Origin: Aquipseudomonas guryensis
GTDB taxonomy: Bacteria; Pseudomonadota; Gammaproteobacteria; Pseudomonadales; Pseudomonadaceae
Reading direction: 5' to 3'
Assembly (NCBI RefSeq): GCF_014164785.1
Contig: NZ_JACJFN010000006.1
Coordinates: 99,688-163,687, forward strand
DNA length: 64,000 bases
Part shown: piece by piece, positions 29,017 through 37,635 of the stretch
How the letters are laid out: each line of letters begins with the position of its first letter
Position numbering within the stretch: position 1 is the first letter of the stretch
Program-made: the position numbers and the translations under genes
The notes under the pieces: model-generated
Database searches by the model: none
The model's input: only the letters and a program-made list of their open reading frames with translations
What the model was told of the DNA's origin: nothing

Positions 29017-29633
29017 GCCCGATTCAGGAACAACTCACCGCGCTGGCCGCCGTCTTCGAAGCCACCACCCTGGTCGACAAAATCGCCCGCACCGGCCAGG
29101 CCAGCGAAGCCGATATCGCCTGCCTGCTCGGCAGCCTGCTGGTGCGTGAGCCGAAGAACACCCTGGACGTTTACGGCGGTGACGACCTCAACCTGCGCGA
29201 GGGTTACAAGGCCCTGGCCAGCGCCCTCGAACGCAACCCGGCGAGCCTGCAACGCGAGCCGCTGCGCTATGCCCTGGCCCTGCTCGGCCTGGAGCGCCAG
29301 CTGGCCAAGCGCGACGACCTGCTACAGGTGATCGGCAGCCGCCTGGACCAGATCCAGCAACAGGTCGGCCACTTCGGTTTGACACACGAGAACGTTATTT
29401 CCTCCTGCGGCGCGCTGTACCAGGACACCATCAGCACCTTTCCCCGGCGCATCCAGGTGCAGGGCGACATGCGCTTCCTGCAACAGGCCAACAACGCGGC
29501 GAAGATCCGCGCCCTGCTGCTGACAGGCATTCGCTCGGCGCGCCTGTGGCGTCAGCTCGGCGGCCATCGCTGGCAACTGGTGTTCAGCCGCAGCAAGCTG
29601 CTCAAGGAACTCTATCCGCTGCTGCGCAGCTGA
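29013..29633 (+). CDS. hflD: high-frequency lysogenization protein HflD homologue
   Basis: 206-residue helical protein of the HflD family, membrane-associated and linked to mnmA in most gammaproteobacteria. It has typical segments such as CLLGSLLVREPKNTLDVYGG and RIQVQGDMRFLQQANNA. In E. coli HflD sequesters lambda CII. The host function outside phage biology is unknown. It is translationally coupled to mnmA. Confidence 0.92.
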   Translation: MSPIQEQLTALAAVFEATTLVDKIARTGQASEADIACLLGSLLVREPKNTLDVYGGDDLNLREGYKALASALERNPASLQREPLRYALALLGLERQLAKRDDLLQVIGSRLDQIQQQVGHFGLTHENVISSCGALYQDTISTFPRRIQVQGDMRFLQQANNAAKIRALLLTGIRSARLWRQLGGHRWQLVFSRSKLLKELYPLLRS

Positions 29634-29634
29634 C

Positions 29635-30492
29635 ATGAGCCTCCCCTCACGCAGCGTAAAACCTCTACAAGGCGCCCTGCTGCTGGCGCTCTCCGCATTG
29701 CTGTTCTCGCTGATGGGTGTCGGCATCCGCGAAGTCTCCAGCAGCGTCAACAACGAGTCGGTGGTGTTCTTCCGCAATCTGGTCGGTGTGCTGTTCTTCC
29801 TGCCGCTGGTGCTGCTCAAAGGCACCCAACCGCTGAAGACCGGACGCCTGAAATCCCACCTGTGGCGCACCACCTACGGCCTGGCGGCGATGTACTGCTT
29901 CTTCTACGCCATCGCCCACCTGCCGCTGGCCGACGCCATGCTGTTCACCTACTCGGCGCCGGTGTTTACCCCGCTGATTGCCTGGTGGTGGCTTAAAGAG
30001 CCACTGACCCGACGCATGCTGCTGACCACCGGCATCGGCCTGATCGGCGTGCTGCTGGTCGCCAAGCCCAGCCAGGCGCTGCTCGACAGCCAAGCCCTGG
30101 TCGGCCTGGCCGCGAGCATTCTGGCCGCCTTCGCCTTCGTCTCGATTCGCGAGATGAGCAATAGCGAGCCGGCCTTTCGCATCGTGTTCTACTTCGCTCT
30201 GTTCAGCACGCTGATCTCCGCCATCCCGCTGACCTGGGCCTGGCAAGCGCTGGACAGCCACGACCTGGGCCTGCTGTTGGTGATCGGCCTGCTCGCCACC
30301 GTCAGCCAGATCGTCATGTCCAAGGCTTACGCCCTGGCCCCGCCCGGCATCATTGGCCCGATCGCCTACCTGGCCATCGTTTTCGCCGGGCTGATCGCCT
30401 GGCTGCGCTGGGGTGAAACACCCGATCTGACCTCTCTATTCGGTGCTGCGCTGATCTTCGGCGCCAGCCTGTTGTCCATCAGCCGGCGCTGA
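29635..30492 (+). CDS. EamA/DMT-family permease
   Basis: 285 residues with ten predicted membrane helices in two EamA repeats (each about 140 residues; first ALLLALSALLFSLMGVGIRE, second ALVGLAASILAAFAFVSIRE). Drug/metabolite transporters of this type export amino acids, purines or nucleotide sugars; substrate is not predictable. It starts two bases after hflD, so probably shares its transcript. No terminator was seen before purB. Confidence 0.87.
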   Translation: MSLPSRSVKPLQGALLLALSALLFSLMGVGIREVSSSVNNESVVFFRNLVGVLFFLPLVLLKGTQPLKTGRLKSHLWRTTYGLAAMYCFFYAIAHLPLADAMLFTYSAPVFTPLIAWWWLKEPLTRRMLLTTGIGLIGVLLVAKPSQALLDSQALVGLAASILAAFAFVSIREMSNSEPAFRIVFYFALFSTLISAIPLTWAWQALDSHDLGLLLVIGLLATVSQIVMSKAYALAPPGIIGPIAYLAIVFAGLIAWLRWGETPDLTSLFGAALIFGASLLSISRR

Positions 30493-30578
30493 ACGGTGCA
30501 TCGGCAAGCGCGGCGCCCGTCACGATTTCATGTATGATGTGCGCCCTTTTCGTTGACCGACAGTCCGAGAACGCCTCC

Positions 30579-31949
30579 ATGCAGCTCTCCTCGCTCACCG
30601 CGGTTTCCCCCGTTGATGGCCGTTACGCCTCCAAAACCAGCGCCCTGCGCCCGATCTTCAGTGAATACGGCCTGATCCGTTTCCGCGTCATGGTCGAAGT
30701 GCGCTGGCTGCAGCGCCTGGCCGCCCATGAGGGCGTCAGCGAAGTCGCACCCTTCTCCGCCGAAGCCAACGCCCTGCTCAACGAGCTGGCGGACAACTTC
30801 GCCATCGAACACGCCGAGCGCGTGAAAGAGATCGAGCGCACCACCAACCATGACGTCAAAGCCGTGGAATACCTGCTCAAGGAACAGGCCGCCAAGCTGC
30901 CGGAACTGGCCGCCGTGAGCGAGTTCATCCACTTCGCCTGCACCAGCGAGGACATCAACAACCTGTCCCACGCCCTGATGCTGCGCGAAGGCCGTGACGG
31001 CGTGCTGCTGCCGCTGATGAAGCAGATCGCCGCCGCCATCCGCGAGCTGGCGGTCAAATTCGCCGACGTGCCGATGCTCTCGCGCACCCACGGCCAGCCG
31101 GCTTCGCCGACTACCCTGGGCAAGGAACTGGCCAACGTGGTCTACCGCCTGGAGCGGCAGATCGCTCAGGTGGCAGCCGTGCCGCTGCTGGGCAAGATCA
31201 ACGGCGCCGTAGGCAACTACAACGCCCACCTGTCGGCCTACCCGCAGATCGACTGGGAAGCCAACGCCCGCCAGTTCATCGAAGGCGACCTGGGGCTGCA
31301 GTTCAACCCCTACACCACGCAGATCGAGCCGCACGACTATATCGCCGAGCTGTTCGACGCCATTGCGCGCTTCAACACCATCCTCATCGACTTCGACCGC
31401 GATGTCTGGGGCTACATCTCCCTCGGCTACTTCAAGCAGAAGACCGTGGCCGGTGAAATCGGCTCTTCGACCATGCCGCACAAGGTCAACCCGATCGACT
31501 TCGAGAACTCCGAAGGCAACCTGGGTATCGCCAACGCACTGTTCCAGCACCTGGCCAGCAAACTGCCGATCTCGCGCTGGCAGCGCGACCTGACCGACTC
31601 CACCGTGCTGCGCAACCTCGGTGTGGGCTTCGCCCACAGCGTCATCGCCTACGAAGCCAGCCTCAAGGGCATCGGCAAGCTGGAGCTGAACGAAGCACGC
31701 ATCGCCGCCGACCTGGACGCCTGCTGGGAAGTCCTCGCCGAGCCGATCCAGACCGTGATGCGCCGCTACGCCATCGAGAACCCCTACGAGAAGCTCAAGG
31801 AGCTGACCCGCGGCAAAGGCATCAGCCCGGAAGCGCTGCTGACCTTCATCGACGGCCTGGACATGCCGGCCGCCGCCAAGGCAGAACTCAAGCAACTGAC
31901 CCCGGCCAACTACATCGGCAACGCCGTAGCCCAGGCCAAGCGCGTCTGA
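30579..31949 (+). CDS. purB: adenylosuccinate lyase
   Basis: 456-residue fumarase/aspartase-superfamily enzyme acting twice in purine synthesis (SAICAR to AICAR, and adenylosuccinate to AMP). The signature loop SSTMPHKVNPIDFEN carries the catalytic serine. Other conserved parts are TNHDVKAVEYLLKE and TSEDINNLSHALML. The ATG at 30579 gives MQLSSLTAVSPVDGRY, as in other pseudomonads. TATGAT at about 30534 upstream may be its -10 box. A terminator follows. Confidence 0.97.
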   Translation: MQLSSLTAVSPVDGRYASKTSALRPIFSEYGLIRFRVMVEVRWLQRLAAHEGVSEVAPFSAEANALLNELADNFAIEHAERVKEIERTTNHDVKAVEYLLKEQAAKLPELAAVSEFIHFACTSEDINNLSHALMLREGRDGVLLPLMKQIAAAIRELAVKFADVPMLSRTHGQPASPTTLGKELANVVYRLERQIAQVAAVPLLGKINGAVGNYNAHLSAYPQIDWEANARQFIEGDLGLQFNPYTTQIEPHDYIAELFDAIARFNTILIDFDRDVWGYISLGYFKQKTVAGEIGSSTMPHKVNPIDFENSEGNLGIANALFQHLASKLPISRWQRDLTDSTVLRNLGVGFAHSVIAYEASLKGIGKLELNEARIAADLDACWEVLAEPIQTVMRRYAIENPYEKLKELTRGKGISPEALLTFIDGLDMPAAAKAELKQLTPANYIGNAVAQAKRV

Positions 31950-31967
31950 CAGACGCTTCTTACTTGC

Positions 31968-31992
31968 ACGCCCGGCTGTGCCGGGCGTTTTT
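31968..31992 (+). terminator. intrinsic terminator after purB
   Basis: ACGCCCGGC and GCCGGGCGT pair with a short loop and are followed by TTTTTAT. It lies 18 bases after the purB stop and just upstream of roxA. Confidence 0.9.
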
Positions 31993-32009
31993 ATTTCAAA
32001 GGCTTGCAC

Positions 32010-33176
32010 ATGACTACTGATGTACCTCTGCAACTGCTCGGCGGTCTTACAGCCCGTGAATTCCTGCGCGACTACTGGCAGAAGAAACCCCTGCTGATCC
32101 GCCAGGCCATCCCTGACTTCGAAAGCCCGATCAGCCCGGACGAGCTGGGCGGCCTGGCCCTGGAAGAAGAAGTCGAATCACGCCTGGTCATCGAGCACGG
32201 CGAGCGCCCCTGGGAACTGCGCCGCGGCCCGTTCGCCGAGGACGCCTTCGGCCAGCTGCCGGAGCGCGACTGGACCCTGCTGGTGCAGGCCGTCGATCAA
32301 TTCGTCCCGGACGTCGCCGAGCTGCTCAAACACTTCAACTTCCTGCCCAGCTGGCGCATCGACGATGTCATGGTCAGCTTCGCCGCACCGGGCGGCGGCG
32401 TCGGTCCGCACTACGACAACTACGACGTGTTCCTCCTCCAGGCCCACGGTCAGCGCCGCTGGAAGATCGGCCAGATGTGCGATGCCGAGAGCCCGCTGCT
32501 GCCGCACGCCGACCTGCGCATCCTCGCCGACTTCGCGCAGACCGATGAATGGGTACTGGAGCCGGGCGACATGCTCTACCTGCCGCCGCGCCTGGCCCAC
32601 TTCGGCACCGCCGAGGATGACTGCATGACCTACTCGGTCGGCTTCCGCGCCCCCAGCGCCGCCGAAGTACTGACCCACTTCACCGACTTCCTCGCCCAGT
32701 TCCTGCCGGACGAAGAACGCTACAGCGATGCCGGCACCGCACCGACCGATGACCCGCATCAGATCCAGCTGGACGCCCTCGACCGCCTCAAGGCCCTGCT
32801 CGCCGAGCACATGGGTGACGAGCGCCTGCTGCTGACCTGGTTCGGCCAGTTCATGACCGAGCCACGCTACCCCGAGCTGGTCGCCGGCACCGACGTCGAG
32901 GACGACGAACTCCTCGCTGCCCTCAAGCAAGGCGCCGTACTGGTACGTAACCCCAGCGCGCGGCTGGCCTGGAGCGAGGTGGATGTCGGCCTGGTGCTGT
33001 TCGCCAGCGGCCAGAGCCGCCTGCTGCCAAGCAACCTGAAGGAGCTGCTCAAACTGATCTGCGCCGCCGACGCGTTGCACGGGGACAACCTCGGCCAATG
33101 GCTCGCTGACGAAGAGGGGCGTAAGCTGCTCTGCGAACTGGTCAAGCAAGGTAGCCTGGAGTTTGCTGATGAGTGA
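32010..33176 (+). CDS. roxA: cupin-fold ribosomal protein L16 arginine hydroxylase RoxA (YcfD)
   Basis: 388-residue JmjC-type 2-oxoglutarate/Fe(II) oxygenase. The iron-binding HxD (GPHYDNYDVFLLQ, near residues 132-136) and the distal His (PPRLAHFG) are present, as is the helical C-terminal domain. YcfD hydroxylates an arginine of ribosomal protein L16. The ATG at 32010 is preferred over a TTG six bases earlier. It is first of a four-gene run, overlapping the GNAT gene by eight bases. That arrangement recalls PA2630-PA2633 of PAO1 (from memory). Confidence 0.92.
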   Translation: MTTDVPLQLLGGLTAREFLRDYWQKKPLLIRQAIPDFESPISPDELGGLALEEEVESRLVIEHGERPWELRRGPFAEDAFGQLPERDWTLLVQAVDQFVPDVAELLKHFNFLPSWRIDDVMVSFAAPGGGVGPHYDNYDVFLLQAHGQRRWKIGQMCDAESPLLPHADLRILADFAQTDEWVLEPGDMLYLPPRLAHFGTAEDDCMTYSVGFRAPSAAEVLTHFTDFLAQFLPDEERYSDAGTAPTDDPHQIQLDALDRLKALLAEHMGDERLLLTWFGQFMTEPRYPELVAGTDVEDDELLAALKQGAVLVRNPSARLAWSEVDVGLVLFASGQSRLLPSNLKELLKLICAADALHGDNLGQWLADEEGRKLLCELVKQGSLEFADE

Positions 33177-33594
33177 GATTCACGTCCGCCTGGCCCACTG
33201 GCAGAAGGACAACGCCGAGCTGCGGCGCATCCGCGAAGCCGTGTTCATCGCGGAACAAGCGGTACCCGCAGAACTCGAATGGGATGATGAGGACATCGAG
33301 GCCGTGCACTTTCTCGCCCTCGAAGGTGACTATCCGATCGGCACCGCCCGCCTACTGGCCGACGGCCAGATCGGCCGGGTTTCGGTGCTCAAGGATTGGC
33401 GCGGTCTGAAAGTCGGCGACGCCCTGATGCATGCAGCCATCGCTGAAGCGGAAAAACGCGGCCAGCGTGAACAGAAGCTCAGCGCCCAGGTGCATGCCAC
33501 GGCATTCTACGAGCGCCTGGGCTTTCATATCGAAGGCGACGAATACCTGGAAGCCGGCATCCCCCATGTGATGATGGTGCGCCATAGCGACTAG
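33169..33594 (+). CDS. GNAT-family N-acetyltransferase
   Basis: 141 residues, a single GNAT domain of the ElaA/YjcF type. The acetyl-CoA pyrophosphate loop is GRVSVLKDWRGLKVGDALM (Q/RxxGxG/A variant). HATAFYERLGFHIEGDEYLEAGIPHVMM forms the end of the fold. The substrate is unknown. The ATG at 33169 overlaps the end of roxA. The next gene is 8 bases downstream. Confidence 0.87.
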   Translation: MSEIHVRLAHWQKDNAELRRIREAVFIAEQAVPAELEWDDEDIEAVHFLALEGDYPIGTARLLADGQIGRVSVLKDWRGLKVGDALMHAAIAEAEKRGQREQKLSAQVHATAFYERLGFHIEGDEYLEAGIPHVMMVRHSD

Positions 33595-33602
33595 AGGTTC
33601 GG

Positions 33603-34232
33603 ATGAACGACGAAAACGCCCCGCCAGACGAAAACCAGACCGAGTTACCGGCCATTGATTTTCAGTCGCCGGGGCGTTTTACCGTGCATAATCCGGCCAG
33701 CCCAGGCGTCATCCTGGAACAGCGTGAACCCGCCCCCTTCCTGCTGGGCGAACACCAGACCCTGCAGCGTTTCAGCAGCGCCGAAGAAGCCCAGGCCCAC
33801 GCCCTGGCCCTGCTGCAACAGAGCCGCAACAGCCTGTGCCTGTACACCCCCGACCTCGAGCCCTGGCTGTACAACCACAGCAGCGTGCAGGACGCCTGCA
33901 CCCGCTTCCTCCTGGCCAGCCCGAAGAACCGCCTGCGCATTCTCGTGCGCGACGTCTCGCGCCCGGTCAAGCAAGGCCATCGCCTACTCAACCTGGCGCA
34001 GCGCATCAGCAGCAACCTGCATATCCGCCGCCTTAACCCGGATCACCCCAGCGAGGAAATCGCCTACCTGCTGGCCGACGCACGCGGCCTGCTGCTGCGC
34101 TCGCACCCCGAGGACTATGCTGGCTATGCTTTGTATAACGACCCCGGTCGCGTGCGCCTGCAACAGGCACTGTTCGACCAGGCCTGGGACATCAGCCTGC
34201 TAGACCCTGACCTACGGAGTTTTCTGTTATGA
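33603..34232 (+). CDS. conserved protein of unknown function (possible PLD-like fold)
   Basis: 209 residues, with no signal peptide or membrane helix. The N-terminal 35 residues look disordered and acidic. The body has a hydrophobic alternating pattern (NSLCLYTPDLEPWLYN, RLRILVRDVSRPVKQGHRLLNLAQRI, ADARGLLLRSHPEDYAGYALYNDP). The YTPDLEPWLY/ILVRD pattern is reminiscent of phospholipase D-like folds, but no HKD catalytic motif is visible, so an enzyme role is doubtful. It lies between the GNAT gene and the secretin-like gene, overlapping the latter (ATGA). I do not recognise a defined function. Confidence 0.7.
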   Translation: MNDENAPPDENQTELPAIDFQSPGRFTVHNPASPGVILEQREPAPFLLGEHQTLQRFSSAEEAQAHALALLQQSRNSLCLYTPDLEPWLYNHSSVQDACTRFLLASPKNRLRILVRDVSRPVKQGHRLLNLAQRISSNLHIRRLNPDHPSEEIAYLLADARGLLLRSHPEDYAGYALYNDPGRVRLQQALFDQAWDISLLDPDLRSFLL

Positions 34233-35038
34233 CCCTGCGCGCCTGCCTGGCTGCCCTGCTGCTTGTCCTCAGCCTGCCGTCACTGGCCGCCACCGAATTG
34301 ATCCAGCTGAACTACCGCACCGCCGACGAGGTGATCCCGGTGGTGCAGTCGGTGCTCGACGGCCAGGGCAAGGTCAGTGCTTACGGTAATCAACTGGTGG
34401 TCAACGCCTCACCAGAGAAGATCCAGGAGATACGCAACCTGCTCGGCCAGCTGGACACCGCACCGCGGCGCCTGTTGATCAGCGTCGACACCAGCGAATC
34501 GGGCTACCAGGACAGCGAAGGCTACGCCGTCAATGGCTCGGCCAGCATCGGCGGCGTCGACATAGAAGCCGGTCGCGGCGAAGTGCATGGGCGCGACCAG
34601 GTGCGCATCATCCGTCGCTCCACGGATAGTGACCGTGGCGGCGTGCAGCAGATCCAGACCACCGAAGGCTACCCGGCACTGATCCAGGTCGGCCAGAGCG
34701 TGCCACTGACCACCACCAGCACGGGCCCTTACGGTCAGGTCTATCAGAACACCCAATACCGCAATGTCACCCAGGGCTATTACGTCACCGCCAGCCTGAC
34801 GGGTGAAATCGTGCACATCAGCATCAGCAGCAACAACGACCGCATCAGCCGCAATCAGCCGGGCGTGATCGATGTGCAGAGCGCCGACACCCGGGTCAGT
34901 GGCCGCCTGGGGGAATGGATCACACTGGGTGGCGTCAGCGAGCAAAGCCAGGGCAATGACGACGGCTTCCTGCGCCGCCACTCCACGCAAGGCGCCAACG
35001 ACATGAGCATGCGCATCAAGGTCGACGCACTGGATTAG
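34229..35038 (+). CDS. small secretin-like (type II/III secretion N-domain) periplasmic or outer-membrane protein
   Basis: 269 residues. A signal peptide is clear (MTLRACLAALLLVLSLPSLA, cut before AT). The next 60 residues form a secretin N-type ring domain (ELIQLNYRTADEVIPVVQSVLDGQ, NQLVVNASPEKIQEIRNLLGQL). The remainder contains ALIQVGQSVPL and a VSGRLGEWITLGG stretch that resemble the beginning and end of a secretin module, but it is far shorter than a pore-forming secretin (usually 400-700 residues). No pilus or secretion genes flank it. It may be a secretin-derived structural protein; function unknown. Confidence 0.75.
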   Translation: MTLRACLAALLLVLSLPSLAATELIQLNYRTADEVIPVVQSVLDGQGKVSAYGNQLVVNASPEKIQEIRNLLGQLDTAPRRLLISVDTSESGYQDSEGYAVNGSASIGGVDIEAGRGEVHGRDQVRIIRRSTDSDRGGVQQIQTTEGYPALIQVGQSVPLTTTSTGPYGQVYQNTQYRNVTQGYYVTASLTGEIVHISISSNNDRISRNQPGVIDVQSADTRVSGRLGEWITLGGVSEQSQGNDDGFLRRHSTQGANDMSMRIKVDALD

Positions 35039-35509
35039 CCACAGCGGCCCTGCCAGAGCATGTAGTGGCGACGCACGGGCACTACAAAATCGTTGACGAA
35101 CCCCCACTTGAAGGGCATCATTGCCCCGCTCCCGCTAGCCAGGGGCTCTGTTGAAGAGCCTCCAGATCGGCTCCGTACCACCATTCGGAACGATCCGTGT
35201 TTTAACAGCCCACAAGGCGTTTCGACGAGGTTGCGACTGGAACGAAAGTTGTCCTGAGGGACGGGGAAGCCTAAGCGTATAAGTAAGACCGCCAGACCAG
35301 TGCAGCGCCCAACGGTTTCCACGAACCGGCAAGCAGCGTCAACTGATTAGCGGACTGCTTGCTCATCACCCCCTCCTCTCTGCTCCACTCTCGTCTCGGT
35401 CGATATTTCGACGTTCTGCTTTGTGTCGCCCGCAACAGCAAGTTTTTTGCACGTTGGTTTTGGGTGGGAAGTCGGTGCTCAACCAAACTCACACTTTGAA
35501 GGATTGACC
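35039..35509. other. 471-bp gene-free region upstream of aceA
   Basis: No convincing gene was found. Short minus-strand frames exist (longest 95 codons, 35035-35322) but lack Shine-Dalgarno sites and overlap each other in several frames. It holds the inverted repeat at 35061-35086 and a small GTCGATATTTCGAC dyad at 35399-35412. The length is well beyond a normal promoter, so it may contain a long leader or a small RNA. Confidence 0.6.
35061..35086. promoter_or_regulatory. TGTAGTG-N12-CACTACA inverted repeat upstream of aceA
   Basis: Two perfect seven-base half-sites (TGTAGTG at 35061-35067 and CACTACA at 35080-35086) lie 12 bases apart, 424 bases before the aceA start and 22 bases after the preceding gene. 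The half-sites match those found upstream of icd. An RpiR-family carbon regulator (RccR-like) is the suggested binder; an RNA hairpin is the alternative. Confidence 0.5.
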
Positions 35510-37105
35510 ATGTCAGCTTATCAAAACGACATCAAAGCCGTTGCCGCCCTGAAAGAAGCAGCAGGCAGCAGCTGGAGCGCTATCAACCCGGAATCCGTGG
35601 CCCGCATGCGCGCCCAGAACCGTTTCAAGACTGGCCTGGAAATCGCCCAGTACACCGCTGACATCATGCGTAAGGACATGGCCGAGTACGACGCCGACTC
35701 GTCCGTCTACACCCAGTCGCTGGGTTGCTGGCACGGCTTCATCGGTCAGCAGAAGCTGATTTCGATCAAGAAGCACCTGAAGACCACCAACAAGCGCTAC
35801 CTGTACCTGTCCGGCTGGATGGTTGCTGCCCTGCGTTCCGACTTCGGCCCGCTGCCGGACCAGTCGATGCACGAGAAGACCGCAGTCTCCGACCTGATCG
35901 AAGAGCTGTACACCTTCCTGCGCCAAGCTGACAGCCGTGAACTGGACCTGCTGTTCACCGCCGTTGACGCTGCCCGCGCTGCTGGCGACAAGGCCAAAGA
36001 AGCCGAGCTGCAAGCTCAGATCGACAACTACGAAACCCACATCGTACCGATCATTGCCGACATCGACGCTGGCTTCGGTAACCCGGAAGCCACCTACCTG
36101 CTGGCCAAGCGCATGATCGAAGCAGGCGCTTGCTGCATCCAGATCGAAAACCAGGTTTCCGACGAGAAGCAGTGCGGTCACCAAGACGGCAAAGTCACCG
36201 TGCCGCACGCTGACTTCCTGGCCAAGATCGCTGCCGTTCGCTACGCCTTCCTCGAGCTGGGCATCGACAACGGCGTGATCGTTGCTCGTACCGACTCCCT
36301 GGGTGCTGGCCTGACCAAGCAGATCGCTGTAACCAACGCTCCGGGCGACCTGGGCGACCAGTACAACTCCTTCCTGGATTGCGAAGAAGTTTCCGCTGCC
36401 GACCTGAAGAACGGCGACGTCGTTCTGAATCGCGAAGGCAAGCTGCTGCGTCCGAAGCGTCTGCCGTCCAACCTGTTCCAGTTCCGCGCTGGCACCGGTG
36501 AAGCGCGCTGCGTACTGGACTGCATCACCTCGCTGCAGAACGGTGCCGACCTGCTGTGGATCGAAACCGAGAAGCCGCACGTTGGTCAGATCGCTGCCAT
36601 GGTTAACGAGATCCGCAAGGTCATCCCGAACGCCAAGCTGGTCTACAACAACAGCCCGTCCTTCAACTGGACCCTGAACTTCCGTCAGCAGGTATTCGAT
36701 GCGTTCGTTGCCGAAGGCAAAGACGTTTCCGCCTACGACCGCGCCAAGCTGATGAGCGTCGAGTACGACGCCACCGAACTGGCTCAGGTTGCCGACGAGA
36801 AGATCCGTACCTTCCAGCGCGACGGTTCGGCTCAGGCTGGCATCTTCCACCACCTGATCACCCTGCCGACCTACCACACCGCCGCACTGTCCACCGACAA
36901 CCTGGCCAAGGGCTACTTCGCCGACCAGGGCATGCTGGCCTACGTGAAAGGCGTACAGCGTGAAGAGCTGCGTCAGGGCATCGCCTGCGTCAAGCACCAG
37001 AACATGGCTGGCTCTGACATCGGCGACAACCACAAAGAGTACTTCGCTGGCGAAGCAGCTCTGAAGGCAAGCGGTAAAGACAACACCATGAACCAGTTCC
37101 ACTAA
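35510..37105 (+). CDS. aceA: isocitrate lyase (long Pseudomonas form)
   Basis: 531-residue glyoxylate-shunt enzyme that splits isocitrate into succinate and glyoxylate. The active-site cysteine is in EKQCGHQDG, where short-form enzymes have KKCGH. Other active-site parts are DIDAGFGNPEATY and YNNSPSFNW. The length matches the long subfamily of P. aeruginosa. GAAGGA lies 6 bases before the ATG. Codon use is biased to GCT/GTT/GGT compared with its neighbours, suggesting high expression. A strong terminator follows, so it is probably monocistronic. Confidence 0.97.
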   Translation: MSAYQNDIKAVAALKEAAGSSWSAINPESVARMRAQNRFKTGLEIAQYTADIMRKDMAEYDADSSVYTQSLGCWHGFIGQQKLISIKKHLKTTNKRYLYLSGWMVAALRSDFGPLPDQSMHEKTAVSDLIEELYTFLRQADSRELDLLFTAVDAARAAGDKAKEAELQAQIDNYETHIVPIIADIDAGFGNPEATYLLAKRMIEAGACCIQIENQVSDEKQCGHQDGKVTVPHADFLAKIAAVRYAFLELGIDNGVIVARTDSLGAGLTKQIAVTNAPGDLGDQYNSFLDCEEVSAADLKNGDVVLNREGKLLRPKRLPSNLFQFRAGTGEARCVLDCITSLQNGADLLWIETEKPHVGQIAAMVNEIRKVIPNAKLVYNNSPSFNWTLNFRQQVFDAFVAEGKDVSAYDRAKLMSVEYDATELAQVADEKIRTFQRDGSAQAGIFHHLITLPTYHTAALSTDNLAKGYFADQGMLAYVKGVQREELRQGIACVKHQNMAGSDIGDNHKEYFAGEAALKASGKDNTMNQFH

Positions 37106-37157
37106 GAGGAACCGGCTCACCGGCAAGGGCTACGCCCCGAACCGAGAGTGTTGCTAG

Positions 37158-37189
37158 AAAAACCCCAGCAGTGATGCTGGGGTTTTTTG
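37158..37189 (+). terminator. intrinsic terminator after aceA
   Basis: CCCCAGCA and TGCTGGGG form an eight-base stem with a GTGA loop, followed by TTTTTT. It lies about 55 bases after the aceA stop. Confidence 0.93.
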
Positions 37190-37635
37190 TTTCTGGCGCA
37201 AGAGCCACCCGCCACCAAGCAACAGCCACCGAGCGCTCAACGGCAAAAAATTCGGCCGAAAAAGACCTACTCTTCAAAAACCAGCAATTTATTTATTCTG
37301 CAAAAATACAGAACACACTGATCACGCCCCGGAAAAATCAGGCCCTGTAAACAATTACTGACGGATATCTTTCATAAAGGCGTCAACTCGCTCCAGATAA
37401 ACGCCAGAAAAACCATCAGACCAAAGCATTAGAGCCCCTTCCAGCGAGCACAGACCCGTAAACTCAAGGTGTGCGACGCCTCTGCAAGATCGCAGTCCGT
37501 TCATTTTTTTATTCAGAAAAATTTACTTACTAGGCCATGCGCGCATAAAATTGCGCCCATACTTTGCAGGGCAACCCGAACCGGGTTGTACCTCTTCAAT
37601 AATAGAAGGCCGTCCCTTACCCAAGGAGAACCGGC
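37190..37635. other. 446-bp intergenic region before the nuo operon
   Basis: No coding region was recognised. The region is AT-richer than its surroundings and holds a promoter-like pair (37523-37552) and a leader dyad (37572-37588). A ten-base palindrome TTCGGCCGAA occurs at 37251-37260. No TTGAT-N4-ATCAA (ANR/FNR-type) site was found by eye. Confidence 0.55.
37523..37552 (+). promoter_or_regulatory. probable nuo operon promoter
   Basis: TTTACT (37523-37528) and TAAAAT (37547-37552) are separated by 18 bases in an AT-rich stretch, 84 bases upstream of the nuoA ATG. A perfect seven-base dyad (CAACCCG-AAC-CGGGTTG, 37572-37588) follows in the presumed leader. Confidence 0.5.

Noticed and set aside
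35035..35322. 95-codon minus-strand frame in the aceA upstream region
   Set aside because: It has no Shine-Dalgarno sequence and no recognisable family, and other frames over the same bases are also open. Reported only as an unexplained region.
37190..37635. ANR/FNR box before the nuo operon
   Set aside because: Looked for TTGAT-N4-ATCAA; no acceptable match found by eye.
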